Part shown: positions 1 through 9,134 of the stretch, one piece after another | How positions within the stretch are numbered: the first letter of the stretch is position 1 | Layout of the letters: the number at the start of each line of letters is the position of its first letter | From: Cytophagales bacterium | Lineage (GTDB): Bacteria; Bacteroidota; Bacteroidia; Cytophagales; Microscillaceae | Assembly: GCA_013298075.1 (NCBI GenBank) | Contig: JAAFJG010000005.1 | Coordinates: 59,432 to 123,431, forward strand | Direction of reading: 5' to 3' | Length of the DNA: 64,000 nt | Program-made: the position numbers and the translations under genes | The notes under the pieces: generated by a model | The model's input: the letters and a program-made list of their open reading frames with translations, nothing else | The model's database searches: none | Told to the model about the DNA's origin: nothing

Positions 1-245
1 ATATTACTCGGTTGATAGTCAAAGAATTAGGCTGTCCCATTTTAACTTCATCTGTCAAAGACGATGATGAAATTATAGAATATTCGACTGACCCTGAATT
101 GATTTACGAAAAATTTAAACATCAAGTAGATATGGTGATTGATGGTGGTTTTGGGAATAATGTAGCTTCCACGATTGTAGATTGCTCGGAAGGTGATTTT
201 GAGGTGATAAGAGAAGGTTTGGGTGATATTTCTTTATACGTATAA
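1..245 (+). CDS. L-threonylcarbamoyladenylate synthase (Sua5/YrdC/YciO family), C-terminal part
   Basis: This is the 3' end of a gene that starts before the window; its reading frame is open from base 3. The last 80 residues fit the end of the YrdC/Sua5 fold, which makes threonylcarbamoyl-AMP from threonine, bicarbonate and ATP for the t6A37 modification of ANN-decoding tRNAs. The supporting pieces are GCPILTSS, an acidic stretch, then DGGFGNNVASTIVDCS and the closing VIREGLGDI. The family usually ends in a similar S-T-[IV]-[VI]-D followed by REG.G.I. Only the C-terminus is visible, so TsaC-type cannot be told from Sua5-type length. Confidence 0.85.
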   Translation, partial: ITRLIVKELGCPILTSSVKDDDEIIEYSTDPELIYEKFKHQVDMVIDGGFGNNVASTIVDCSEGDFEVIREGLGDISLYV

Positions 246-298
246 TTTTTGAAACTGCATTTTTTGGCAATTTCTAAAATATAGCCATCAAAAAAATA

Positions 299-513
299 GG
301 TTCTTAGGAAATTTATGTGAAAAATTAAAATATTTTTTTTTGAAATGTATTTTTTGAATTGCCTCCAGATTTATCTGGAGGATAATAAAAAATTCAATCG
401 TTGGCTTTAGCCAAAATCTCTGTGTTTTTCAAATTGATATTTTTCTATATTTTCAAAATAAATAGCTATTTATAGTAGAATAAAATTAGTTCCACAATAA
501 TTTCCTAAAAACC
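299..513. repeat. R1 repeat, copy 1 (palindromic, inverted ends)
   Basis: Non-coding repeat of about 215 bases between the Sua5-like gene and recJ. It has inverted ends (GGTTCTTAGGAAATT on the left and its near-complement on the right). Inside are two hairpins: CCTCCAGATTTATCTGGAGG, and TTGGCTTTAGCCAA about 20 bases later. Four more copies occur in the window. Confidence 0.85.
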
Positions 514-570
514 AAAAATTCTTATTTTAATATCATATTCATAAAAAAAAGCAAAGAAATAAAACAAAAT

Positions 571-601
571 TTGTAGTTTCTTAGTTTTTTAGTTATTTTT
601 G
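571..601 (+). promoter_or_regulatory. recJ promoter (-33 TTG, -7 TATTTTTG)
   Basis: TTG at 571-573, a 20-base spacer, then TATTTTTG at 594-601 match the Bacteroidota housekeeping promoter. The recJ ATG begins only 8 bases after the last G of the -7 box, so the transcript would have almost no leader. Confidence 0.7.
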
Positions 602-608
602 TAACCAA

Positions 609-2321
609 ATGAAGAAACGTTGGATTTTTAAGCCCTTACCTGATGCTGATTTAGTCAATAATTTAGCAGAGAATTTATCAATAGAAACAATATTAGCACA
701 ATTATTAGTGCAACGCAATATTATTACTTTTGATGAGTCAAAGTTTTTTTTTCGCCCTTCTCTCGAAGATTTACATAATCCTTTTTTAATGAAAGGTATG
801 GAAAATGCAGTCAATAGAATCGAAAAAGCCATTCGCAAAAAAGAAAAAATATTAGTGTATGGAGATTATGACGTAGATGGCACTACTTCGGTGGCGTTGG
901 TATATGGTTTTTTATCTAAATTTCATACCAATATAGATTTTTATATTCCTGATAGACAAATTGAAGGATATGGCATCTCAAAATTGGGTATTGATTGGGC
1001 AAAAAGTGAAAATGTAAATTTAATTATTGCCTTAGATTGTGGCATCAAATCAAACGAAATGATTGATTATGCCAAAACGCAACAGATTGATTTTATTATT
1101 TGCGACCACCATTTACCCGCAGGAGAAATTCCCGATGCGATAGCAGTCTTAGACCCAAAACAAGAAAATTGCGATTATCCTTTCAAAGAATTGTCAGGTT
1201 GTGGGATTGGTTTTAAAATGATGCAGGCTTTTTCTATTCAAAACGAAGTTCCCTTAGATTTTTTATTCGAATTTTTGGATTTAGTAGTTGTGAGTATCGC
1301 ATCTGATTTGGTTTTAATGGTGGGAGAAAATAGGATTTTAGCTTATTTTGGACTCGAAAAATTAAACAGAAATCCAAGAATTGGTTTGCGTGCTTTGATG
1401 AATGTGTCAGGTTTTCATAGAGAAAGTACATTAGAAATTAGTAATTTAGTGTTTACTATCGGACCCAGAATTAACGCTGTGGGAAGACTTACACAAGGAA
1501 AAAAAGCAGTCGAATTGTTGGTTTCGCACAACAAAGAAGAGGCTGAAAATTTTGCTGTCAATATCAATAAAACTAATTATGATAGACAAGATTTAGATTT
1601 AATTTCTACACAAGAAGCGTTTAAAATTGTTGATGAACGCAAAAAAGACAGGCCTGATTTAAAAGCCATTATTATTTATAAAGAAGATTGGCACAAAGGA
1701 ATTGTCGGAATTATTGCGTCAAGATGTGTAGATAAATATCATTTACCAACGATTGCATTGACTTTGCAAGATGGAAAAATTGCAGGTTCGGCGCGCTCTA
1801 TTATTGATTTTAATATGTATGAAATGTTGGCAAGATGTTCAGATTTATTGACAGAATTTGGTGGACATCAACAAGCTTCGGGCTTGGCAATGCCGATTGA
1901 AAATTTGGAAAAATTTACGAATATGTTCGAAACCATTGCAGAAAATACGCTCACGCCTGCGATGCTTATTCCTCCGCAAGACATAGATTTGAAATTAGAA
2001 TTGCATCAAATTACGCCTAAATTTTATAAAATTTTGAAACAAATGGCTCCTTTCGGACCTGAAAATATGCGACCTATTTTTTCAACCGAAAATTTAATGC
2101 CAATGAAAGTTCAAATTATGAAAGAAAAGCATTTAAAATTTTATGTAGTTGATGAAAAAACAGGAATTTCTCTTGTAGTAGTTGCCTTTGGTTTGATTGA
2201 TTTTTACCCTGATTTATTGAGAGCAAAAAAAATAGATTTATGCTATTCAATAGAAGAAAATGTATTTCAAAGTAGGTCAAGTTTACAACTTAGAGCAAGA
2301 GATATTAGAACTTATTTTTGA
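609..2321 (+). CDS. recJ: Single-stranded-DNA-specific exonuclease RecJ
   Basis: RecJ degrades single-stranded DNA 5' to 3' in RecF-pathway recombination and repair and in mismatch repair. The 570-residue length is normal. The DHH phosphoesterase domain is clear: YGDYDVDGTTS near residue 83 (metal-binding aspartates), ALDCG near 138, CDHH near 166 and the GPRINAVGR block typical of RecJ near 290. The DHHA1 domain carries GGHQQASG near 417, and an OB-like C-terminal part follows. It is preceded by repeat R1 and its own promoter and followed by another R1 copy, so it appears to be transcribed alone. Confidence 0.97.
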   Translation: MKKRWIFKPLPDADLVNNLAENLSIETILAQLLVQRNIITFDESKFFFRPSLEDLHNPFLMKGMENAVNRIEKAIRKKEKILVYGDYDVDGTTSVALVYGFLSKFHTNIDFYIPDRQIEGYGISKLGIDWAKSENVNLIIALDCGIKSNEMIDYAKTQQIDFIICDHHLPAGEIPDAIAVLDPKQENCDYPFKELSGCGIGFKMMQAFSIQNEVPLDFLFEFLDLVVVSIASDLVLMVGENRILAYFGLEKLNRNPRIGLRALMNVSGFHRESTLEISNLVFTIGPRINAVGRLTQGKKAVELLVSHNKEEAENFAVNINKTNYDRQDLDLISTQEAFKIVDERKKDRPDLKAIIIYKEDWHKGIVGIIASRCVDKYHLPTIALTLQDGKIAGSARSIIDFNMYEMLARCSDLLTEFGGHQQASGLAMPIENLEKFTNMFETIAENTLTPAMLIPPQDIDLKLELHQITPKFYKILKQMAPFGPENMRPIFSTENLMPMKVQIMKEKHLKFYVVDEKTGISLVVVAFGLIDFYPDLLRAKKIDLCYSIEENVFQSRSSLQLRARDIRTYF

Positions 2322-2362
2322 TATATTTCTAAAAATTAGTGTATCAATTAAATAAAGAAAAA

Positions 2363-2574
2363 GTTTTTGGGAAATTTGTGTGGAAAATAAAAAGGTTTTT
2401 GGGAAATGTATTTCTTGAATTGCCTCCAGATTTATCTGGAGGTTAATATAAAATACAATTCTGGGCTTTAGCCGAAATTTTTATGTTTCTCAAATGAATA
2501 TTTTTCTATATTTTTAAAATAAAAAAATATTCATATATAGACTAAAATTAGATCCACGATAATTTCCCCTGAAC
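2363..2574. repeat. R1 repeat, copy 2
   Basis: Second R1 copy, between recJ and parE. It has inverted ends GTTTTTGGGAAATT and the complement of GTTCAGGGGAAATT. The central hairpin CCTCCAGATTTATCTGGAGG is intact. The second hairpin reads GGGCTTTAGCC, a paired change relative to copy 1. Confidence 0.85.
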
Positions 2575-2604
2575 TAAAGAAAAAATAATTATTTTTCAAA
2601 AAAT

Positions 2605-2635
2605 TTGACATTTCTTAAAAAATTATTTAATTTTG
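2605..2635 (+). promoter_or_regulatory. parE promoter
   Basis: TTG at 2605-2607, 20 bases, then TAATTTTG at 2628-2635 form a full Bacteroidota promoter. A second TAATTTTG at 2659-2666 could be an alternative -7 box. The leader to the ATG would be 30 to 65 bases. Confidence 0.65.
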
Positions 2636-2704
2636 CACAAAAAATAAATAATATTTACTAATTTTGTAAAAAAATAGTAAAAACATAAAAATAAATAATT
2701 AAAA

Positions 2705-4555
2705 ATGGAAGCTACTTATACCGAAGACAATATCAAAACGCTTGATTGGAAAGAACATATCAGAAAAAGACCAGGTATGTATATCGGAAAATTAGGCAAT
2801 GGCTCTGCCCATGATGATGGTATTTACATTTTATCCAAAGAAATTATGGACAATGCAGTCGATGAATATTTGATGGGAAATGGTAAAAAAATTGATGTAA
2901 AATTAGATAAAAAACGAATTACTATCAGAGATTATGGCAGAGGCGTGCCACTCGGAAAAGTAGTAGATTGTTTTTCTAAAATAAATACAGGAGGAAAATA
3001 TGATTCGGAAGCTTTTCAAAAATCGGTAGGTTTGAATGGAGTAGGAGCAAAAGCAACCAATGCCCTTTCAAAATATTTAAAAGTGCAATCTTTTAGAAAT
3101 GGTGAAAGTAAAATGGCTGAATTTCAATTTGGTGAACTCATAAACGAAACACCCATCAGCTCAACAAAAGAAGGGAACGGAACTTTGGTTATTTTCGAAC
3201 CAGACGAAACAATTTTTGAAGAGTATAGTTTTAAAGCCGAATTTTTAGAAGAATTGATGTGGAATTATGCATATTTGAATGCAGGTTTAAAACTTCATTT
3301 TAATGGCAAAGATTTTTTTTCTAAAAATGGTTTGTTAGATTTATTAAAAAATAAAACCAATGAAGATGAACTTTGTTATCCCATCGTACATTTCAAAGGA
3401 GAAGATTTTGAGGTCGCACTCACACACGGAAAACAATATGGAGAGGAATATTACACTTTTGTAAACGGGCAACATACGACGCAAGGCGGAACGCATTTAG
3501 TTGCTTTTCGAGAGGCAATCGTTAAAACGGTGAGAGATTTTTATAAAAAAGATTATGACCCCAATGATGTGCGTGCTTCTATCGTGGCTGCGGTCAGTAT
3601 TCGTATTCAAGAACCTGTTTTTGAATCTCAAACGAAGACTAAATTAGGTTCACAATATACTACGCCTAATGGTAGTACAACTATTCGTTCTGTGGTCAAT
3701 GATTTTATGAAAGAACATTTTGATAAATTTCTTCACATGAATCCAAGCGTAAAAGATGCTTTGCAAAAGAAAATTTTACAATCCGAAAAAGAAAGAAAAG
3801 AAATTTCAGGAATACGTAAATTAGCCAATGAAAAAGCAAAAAAAGCAAATTTACACAACAAAAAATTAAGAGATTGCCAAACGCATTTTACTGATTTGAG
3901 AAAAGAAAAAAGATTTGAAACGACTATTTTTATCACCGAAGGAGATTCTGCGAGTGGTTCTATCACCAAAGCAAGACAAGTAGAAACGCAAGCCGTTTTT
4001 AGTTTGAGAGGAAAACCGCTTAATTGTTATGGAATGACCAAAAAAGTAGTCTATCAAAATGAAGAATTTAATTTGTTGCAACACGCCTTAGACATCGAAA
4101 ATGGAGTAGAAAATGTGCGTTATAATAAAGTGGTGATTGCTACTGATGCCGATGTAGATGGAGCGCATATTCGATTGCTTTTATTGACTTTTTTCTTACA
4201 ATTTTTTCCCGATTTGGTCAAACAAGGACATTTATATATTTTAGAAACACCATTGTTTCGAGTGCGTAACAAAAAAGATACGATTTATTGTTATGATGAA
4301 AAGGAAAAACAAAAGGCAATTACAAAACTAGGACCTGACAACGAAATAACTCGTTTTAAAGGTTTGGGTGAGATTTCTCCTGATGAATTTTCTAAATTTA
4401 TTGGCAAAGATATTCGTTTAGAACCTGTTTTGATGAAAAAAGAAACACAAATTTCTAAAATTTTAGATTATTATATGGGTAAAAATACGCCTGATAGACA
4501 AATTTTTATCGTAGATAATTTAAGACCTGAAGAAGTGGATAGAGTTGAAAATTAA
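2705..4555 (+). CDS. parE: DNA topoisomerase IV subunit B (ParE)
   Basis: This is the ATPase/TOPRIM subunit of a type IIA topoisomerase, which works with ParC to unlink daughter chromosomes. The 616 residues hold the GHKL ATPase motifs (RKRPGMYIG near 20, EIMDNAVDE near 48, DYGRGVP near 79, GLNGVGAK near 110). The transducer follows, then the TOPRIM domain with [10 protein letters not shown] near 412 and [11 protein letters not shown] near 483. The length and the Q-x-R-x-x-E pattern of the TOPRIM region suit Bacteroidota ParE better than GyrB, but only synteny with parC, not seen here, would settle it. It ends at a two-way terminator facing the next gene. Confidence 0.9.
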   Translation: MEATYTEDNIKTLDWKEHIRKRPGMYIGKLGNGSAHDDGIYILSKEIMDNAVDEYLMGNGKKIDVKLDKKRITIRDYGRGVPLGKVVDCFSKINTGGKYDSEAFQKSVGLNGVGAKATNALSKYLKVQSFRNGESKMAEFQFGELINETPISSTKEGNGTLVIFEPDETIFEEYSFKAEFLEELMWNYAYLNAGLKLHFNGKDFFSKNGLLDLLKNKTNEDELCYPIVHFKGEDFEVALTHGKQYGEEYYTFVNGQHTTQGGTHLVAFREAIVKTVRDFYKKDYDPNDVRASIVAAVSIRIQEPVFESQTKTKLGSQYTTPNGSTTIRSVVNDFMKEHFDKFLHMNPSVKDALQKKILQSEKERKEISGIRKLANEKAKKANLHNKKLRDCQTHFTDLRKEKRFETTIFITEGDSASGSITKARQVETQAVFSLRGKPLNCYGMTKKVVYQNEEFNLLQHALDIENGVENVRYNKVVIATDADVDGAHIRLLLLTFFLQFFPDLVKQGHLYILETPLFRVRNKKDTIYCYDEKEKQKAITKLGPDNEITRFKGLGEISPDEFSKFIGKDIRLEPVLMKKETQISKILDYYMGKNTPDRQIFIVDNLRPEEVDRVEN

Positions 4556-4574
4556 ATCCGTTGAGAATTAAACC

Positions 4575-4612
4575 AAAAAAAAGTGCAACCAAGAAATTGA
4601 TTGCACTTTTTT
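4575..4612. terminator. Bidirectional intrinsic terminator
   Basis: AAAAAAGTGCAA and TTGCACTTTTTT form a 12-bp stem around a 12-base loop, with A and T tracts on both sides. It sits between convergent parE and the rhodanese gene and can serve both. Confidence 0.85.
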
Positions 4613-4623
4613 AGTTTTATATC

Positions 4624-4920
4624 TTATACTTTCTCTAAAAATTTGATAATACCGCCTGTTAAATTTCTTACGTGTTCAAATCCTTGAGATTGTAAATATT
4701 TTTGCGCTTGAGAACTTCTCGCGCCTGACCTACAATGAACAATAATTTCTTTATTTTTCCAATCCGCAATTTCTTCGATTCTTTGTGGTAATAAAGCCAA
4801 TGGAATAAGCAATGCGCCAATGTTTTGTTCTTCATATTCCCATTCTTCTCTGACATCAATGATGTTCAAGTCCTCTTTTTTTGCGATTCGTTCTTTGAGT
4901 TCATCTGCATTTATATCCAT
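4624..4920 (-). CDS. Rhodanese-like domain protein
   Basis: A single rhodanese domain of 98 residues, likely a cytoplasmic sulfurtransferase or persulfide carrier. The active-site loop is VHCRSGARS with the catalytic cysteine near residue 65. NIIDVREEWEY near 20 is the family's substrate-side motif, and the C-terminal GFEHVRNLTGGI is the usual end. Length matches stand-alone GlpE-type proteins. The physiological acceptor cannot be read from the context, a lone gene between parE and a lipoprotein gene. Confidence 0.93.
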   Translation of the reverse strand: MDINADELKERIAKKEDLNIIDVREEWEYEEQNIGALLIPLALLPQRIEEIADWKNKEIIVHCRSGARSSQAQKYLQSQGFEHVRNLTGGIIKFLEKV

Positions 4921-4969
4921 AATAAATATTCTTTAGGTTTTAAGTTGAAGGTAAAATAATTGAAATAAT

Positions 4970-5494
4970 TTATTTTTTTTCTTGTGCCTTTTCTGGCGTT
5001 TTAGAAGATTGTTTCATAACACTATCGTGTTCATCGGCAAATTTTTTGTGTTTATCAGACATTTCTGCATGTTTTTTCTTCATTTCTTCATGGAATTTTT
5101 GAAGTTTATAATGTCTTTCAGAATATTCTTTATCTGCAATAGTTCCTTCTCTGTGTTGAACGATAAGTTTTGTATGTGCCAATAATAATTTTTGGTGTTT
5201 TTCAATTTCATCAAAATGGTCTGATAAAAATTTATTATGGTCTGATAAAAACGTAGCATGATTTTTTGTTTGCTCATTTTTTGAGTCTAATTTAGCAAAA
5301 TCAACTTCCCAACGTTTAAATTCATCTTTCAAACCATTGTGTTCTTTCAACATTAATTCATGTTCTTGAACAATCGTTTGATGTTCGGTTTCTAATTTTT
5401 TATTAAGTTCCATATTGGCAGTAACCGCACTACCACAACTGTAAAACAAAATGCTGATAGCTATCAAAGCAGAAGCAAAAAATATATTTTTCAT
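4970..5494 (-). CDS. His/Lys-rich coiled-coil lipoprotein, unknown function
   Basis: 174 residues. A hydrophobic signal ends in a lipobox with the acceptor cysteine at residue 20 (ILFYSC), so the mature protein is probably anchored in a membrane facing the periplasm. The rest is highly charged and predicted helical. HN, EH and KH steps recur roughly every seven to eight residues (KEHNGLKDEF, SDHNKFLSDHFDE, EKHQKLL, DKHKKFADEHDS), which suggests a long coiled coil with a histidine stripe. I do not recognise the family. The histidines could bind metal, but that is inference. It may be co-transcribed with the rhodanese gene 49 bases downstream. Confidence 0.8.
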   Translation of the reverse strand: MKNIFFASALIAISILFYSCGSAVTANMELNKKLETEHQTIVQEHELMLKEHNGLKDEFKRWEVDFAKLDSKNEQTKNHATFLSDHNKFLSDHFDEIEKHQKLLLAHTKLIVQHREGTIADKEYSERHYKLQKFHEEMKKKHAEMSDKHKKFADEHDSVMKQSSKTPEKAQEKK

Positions 5495-5686
5495 TGTATT
5501 GAAAATAATTAAGATTTTTTTTAAATAATTTTATTTCTATCTAAGTTTAACAAATTTTATGCAAAAAATATAATAATTATAAAAAAAGTCATAAAGTCTT
5601 AAAATTAAATATTTTTTTTTGGTTTTGAGAAATAAATAATGATTCAAAAATCAGAATAAATTTTTTTTGTGTTTATTTTTTCTTAT

Positions 5687-5819
5687 TAGAGTTTTTTAAA
5701 TGGTAGCCAAAAATTGAGAAAAATCATTAAAAATTCGAGAAAAAACAAAAAAAATCCGTACTAATCCGCTAAATCCGTGTTATCTGTGTGCTAAAATCTC
5801 TTTCATTTAAAAAATACTA
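5687..5819 (+). repeat. R2 repeat, copy a
   Basis: Non-coding repeat of about 130 bases. Its ends are imperfect inverted repeats: TAGAGTTTTTTAAATGGTAG on the left, and on the right the complement of TAGTATTTTTTAAATGAAAG. The body contains AATCCGCTAAATCCGTGTTA. Four other full copies lie at 24.1, 24.5, 33.3 and 56.9 kb. Confidence 0.85.
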
Positions 5820-5886
5820 TTATATTTGTGCAGAAAATTAAATAGAGTTTGAAAAAAGATTGTTTTAAATCTGTAAAATTAGCGTT

Positions 5887-6187
5887 AGGGAGCATCTAAA
5901 AAATAAATTACCCACTCAAAAAAACTTATTTTTAGTTCCCTCACCGCTGGGGAGGGTTAGGGTCAGTGTTGTTAAATTCTTTTTTTTTAACAAATAAAAT
6001 AGAAATTAACTTGTATAATATTCTGTAAAAAATCTATAATTTTTTGAAAATCTTATAGATTTGGCAAATTATATTTTGATTTGTAAAATAATTTACCTGA
6101 CAAATATTAGAACTTAACAACACTGACCCCAGCCCTCCCCAAAGGTGAGGGAGTTTTTTTAGGTATATTATTTTTTATTTAGTCCCT
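5887..6187. repeat. R3 repeat, long form with nested inverted repeats
   Basis: About 300 bases of non-coding DNA with two layers of inverted repeats. The outer ends are AGGGAGCATCTAAAAAATAA on the left and the complement of AGGGACTAAATAAAAAATAA on the right. The inner arms of about 38 bases contain CCCTCACC, GGGGAGGG and GGGTCAGTGTTGTTAA and face each other across roughly 130 bases of AT-rich loop. Confidence 0.8.
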
Positions 6188-6362
6188 TATCCGCATCCTA
6201 AAATCTACGTTATTTTAAAAAATCTAATATTTTTAGCAAAATCATTCAAAATCTATCAATTTTCCTAATTCATCATACTTTTTTTCCTCAATTATTTTTC
6301 CGTTGAGGTATGTTTTTTCTGATTCTTTATTTCTATTTTCAAACCAAGATAAATACAAATAA

Positions 6363-6484
6363 GGTATCTTCTAAAAAATATAATACCCATTTAAAAGTGT
6401 CTTTTATCGGAAAAATTTCTTCAAGGTTTTAAAAACCTTGAAGAAATCGTACCTGATGGGTATATTATTTTCTACTTAGTCCCT
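6363..6484. repeat. R3 repeat, short form with internal hairpin
   Basis: About 120 bases with the same outer ends as the long R3 form (TTCTAAAAAATATAATACCC on the left, inverted on the right before AGTCCCT). The middle has a different hairpin: TTTCTTCAAGGTTTT and its near-perfect complement at 6418-6448. The two elements share ends but not the interior. The stretch 6190-6360 between them is AT-rich and I see no gene in it. Confidence 0.75.
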
Positions 6485-6585
6485 AAAAGATGTCCATCTA
6501 AAATATAATTTTCAGAATCCGAATAACATTTAGAGATTCTATTGTTATAAAATGCCTCAAAAAAATGAATCAATAACATAAATTT

Positions 6586-7365
6586 TTATATTTCAACCTT
6601 ATATTCTTCCTTAAAATCTTGCCAAATATCTCTAAAAACTCTTGGGATTTTTTGGAGGGTAATATATTGGATTTCATCTGATATTTTTCCATAAAACGCA
6701 TGCGCAATACCGCCCGCAATGCACGCTTGCGTGTCCGCATCTCCGCCCAAAGAAATTGCCAAACGAATGGCACTTTCAAAATTTTCACTATCTAAAAAAG
6801 CAACAATCGCTTCAGGAACAGAAAATTGACAAGCAGACGAAAAATGATAATTAGGTCGAATTTTTTCTATCGTAGTATAAACATCATACCCAAAAGTATT
6901 TCTAATATATTCTCTTATTTCAGATTTAGTTACTTTGTTTTTTGCCAAATAAACACAAGCCGCCACTGCTTGCGCTCCTTTAATTCCTTCGGGATGATCG
7001 TGTGTTGCTTCTGCACTTTTTTTAGCTTCAGCCAATACCTCATATAATTCATTAAAAGCAAATCCAATTGGTACTACACGCATAGCAGAGCCATTTCCAT
7101 AACTTTGGTAAGGGTCTAATATATCACTTTCTAACCAAGTTTTGAAGGCTCTCCCATAGCCACGATTTGGATAATTTCTCCCGTATTCTTTATAATTTTG
7201 TGGATAATTTTTTCCTTGATACAACAAAATTTCTGCGGTAGCAAAACTCATAATTGTATCATCTGTAAAAGTTGATTCTTTGGTAAATAATTCAAACTTT
7301 GTACTTTTTTTACCCGATTTTTCAAATAAAGAACCAACTACATCACCTATAATCGCTCCTAACAT
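6586..7365 (-). CDS. ADP-ribosylglycohydrolase family protein
   Basis: 259 residues of the DraG/ARH fold, which removes ADP-ribose from modified side chains or from small ADP-ribosyl compounds with two Mg ions. It starts with MLGAIIGDVVGS, has the metal site FTDDT at residues 33-37, GNGSAMRV near 91 and the second metal site SLGGDADTQACIAGGIAHAFYG near residue 204. All are standard positions, so the enzyme should be active. The substrate is unknown and there is no partner ADP-ribosyltransferase nearby. Minus-strand promoter candidates lie at 7403-7410 and 7431-7438. Confidence 0.93.
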   Translation of the reverse strand: MLGAIIGDVVGSLFEKSGKKSTKFELFTKESTFTDDTIMSFATAEILLYQGKNYPQNYKEYGRNYPNRGYGRAFKTWLESDILDPYQSYGNGSAMRVVPIGFAFNELYEVLAEAKKSAEATHDHPEGIKGAQAVAACVYLAKNKVTKSEIREYIRNTFGYDVYTTIEKIRPNYHFSSACQFSVPEAIVAFLDSENFESAIRLAISLGGDADTQACIAGGIAHAFYGKISDEIQYITLQKIPRVFRDIWQDFKEEYKVEI

Positions 7366-7543
7366 ATTTTTTTATTTTTAATTTTTTGACTTTAATTCTG
7401 TCCAAAAATAATAATTTTTTTTCAAATAAGCAAATTTATTTAGTATATTTTTCATACATTTCCCCAAAAATAACAAACACCAACGATAAATTTTTTTTTT
7501 TTAGATTTAATTCAATAATTTAATTTATTTTTCAAATTATATT

Positions 7544-7551
7544 TATCTTTG
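7544..7551 (+). promoter_or_regulatory. dnaB promoter -7 box (TATCTTTG)
   Basis: TATCTTTG matches the Bacteroidota -7 consensus and lies 30 bases before the dnaB ATG. I see no clear TTG at the -33 position. Confidence 0.6.
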
Positions 7552-7580
7552 CAAACTTATTATAAAAAAGGATAAATAAA

Positions 7581-9080
7581 ATGGCAGGTAAAAATAGTAT
7601 GTCTAATCTTGGGGGACGTTTACAACCACAAGCAATAGAGTTAGAAAAATCAGTTCTGGGTGCATTAATGATTGATAGAGAAGCAATCAATACGGTGATT
7701 GATATGTTATACCCCGAAAGTTTTTATAGACCCGCCCACCAAGAAATTTACCGTGCTATCAAAGATTTATTTGCTAATTCTCAACCCATTGATATGCTTA
7801 CTGTTACGCAACAACTACGTAAATTTGGATCATTAGAAATGGTGGGCGGTGCAAGTTATGTGTTGAGTTTGACGACTTCTACCAATTCAGCTTCCAATAT
7901 TGCATATCACGCAATTATACTTGTTGAGCAATTTATCAAAAGAGAAATGATAAGAATTGCTATCGATATTCAAAAAGATGCTTTTGATGATACAACTGAT
8001 GTGTTTGATTTATTAGACCAATCAGAACAACGTTTTTTTCAAATTTCTGAAAATAATATTCGTAAAAATTATTCTGTGATGAGTAATTTATTGCGAAAAA
8101 CTATTACAGAAATAGAAGAAAAAAGGCATTTAAAAGATGGATTAACAGGAATTCCTTCTGGTTTTTTAGATTTAGATAGAATTACAGCAGGTTTTCAAAA
8201 ATCAGATTTGGTAATTATTGCTGCCAGACCTGCGATGGGAAAAACGGCTTTTTCACTCTCTTTATTGCGGAATGCAGCTTTAGATTTTAGTCATCCTGTG
8301 GCTTTTTTTTCCTTAGAAATGTCCGAAACACAAATTGCTACGCGTTTGATTTCAGCAGAAACAGAATTGGAAAGTGATAAACTAAAAAGAGGAACTTTGG
8401 CAGATTATGAATGGCAACAATTAAAACAAAAAACTACAAAATTAGGAGAAGCACCTATTTTTATTGATGATACAGCGGCTCTTTCGATTTTGGAATTGCG
8501 AGCAAAATGTAGAAGATTAAAAGCACAACACGATATTCAACTGATTGTGGTCGATTATTTACAACTTATGACGGCAGGAAGTGGAAAAAATTCACCCGGA
8601 AATCGAGAGCAAGAAATTTCAACTATTTCAAGAGGTTTAAAGAATTTAGCCAAAGAATTAAATGTACCTGTGATTGCTCTTTCGCAATTAAGTCGTGCAG
8701 TAGAAACGAGAGGTGGCGATAAAAGACCGCAATTATCAGATTTGAGAGAGTCTGGTTCTATTGAGCAAGATGCGGATATAGTAATGTTTTTATATCGTCC
8801 AGAATATTATGGAATTACGGAAGATATGAACGGAAATCCGACCAAAGATGTGGGCGAAGTCATTATTGCCAAACATAGAAATGGTTCATTAGATACCGTA
8901 CAACTGCGTTTTGTGGGTAAATTTACACGTTTTGAAAATTTAGATAATTTTGGAGTGCGTGCCAATGGACAGTCAGACTCGAAAATTGTTACGTTTAGCA
9001 GCAAGGCAAATGACCCGCAACAATTTAATAATGCTCCACAAAATATTCCTGCAAGATTAGATGATGAACCACCTTTTTAA
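7581..9080 (+). CDS. dnaB: Replicative DNA helicase DnaB
   Basis: The hexameric 5'-3' helicase at the replication fork. It has 499 residues, the usual length. The N-terminal primase-interacting domain (PQAIELEKSVLGALMID near 16) precedes a RecA-like domain with Walker A AARPAMGKTAFS near 213, Walker B LIVVDYLQLM near 320, the R finger region SQLSRAVETR near 373 and the arginine/glycine motif DLRESGSIEQDADIV near 390. No intein interrupts it, although bacterial DnaB is a common intein host. The C-terminal tail is acidic and proline-containing (DDEPPF). Confidence 0.98.
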   Translation: MAGKNSMSNLGGRLQPQAIELEKSVLGALMIDREAINTVIDMLYPESFYRPAHQEIYRAIKDLFANSQPIDMLTVTQQLRKFGSLEMVGGASYVLSLTTSTNSASNIAYHAIILVEQFIKREMIRIAIDIQKDAFDDTTDVFDLLDQSEQRFFQISENNIRKNYSVMSNLLRKTITEIEEKRHLKDGLTGIPSGFLDLDRITAGFQKSDLVIIAARPAMGKTAFSLSLLRNAALDFSHPVAFFSLEMSETQIATRLISAETELESDKLKRGTLADYEWQQLKQKTTKLGEAPIFIDDTAALSILELRAKCRRLKAQHDIQLIVVDYLQLMTAGSGKNSPGNREQEISTISRGLKNLAKELNVPVIALSQLSRAVETRGGDKRPQLSDLRESGSIEQDADIVMFLYRPEYYGITEDMNGNPTKDVGEVIIAKHRNGSLDTVQLRFVGKFTRFENLDNFGVRANGQSDSKIVTFSSKANDPQQFNNAPQNIPARLDDEPPF

Positions 9081-9134
9081 TGAAAATTTTAAAATAAAAT
9101 TGCAAAAAAAACGTATAAAAAAAATAATAAATAT

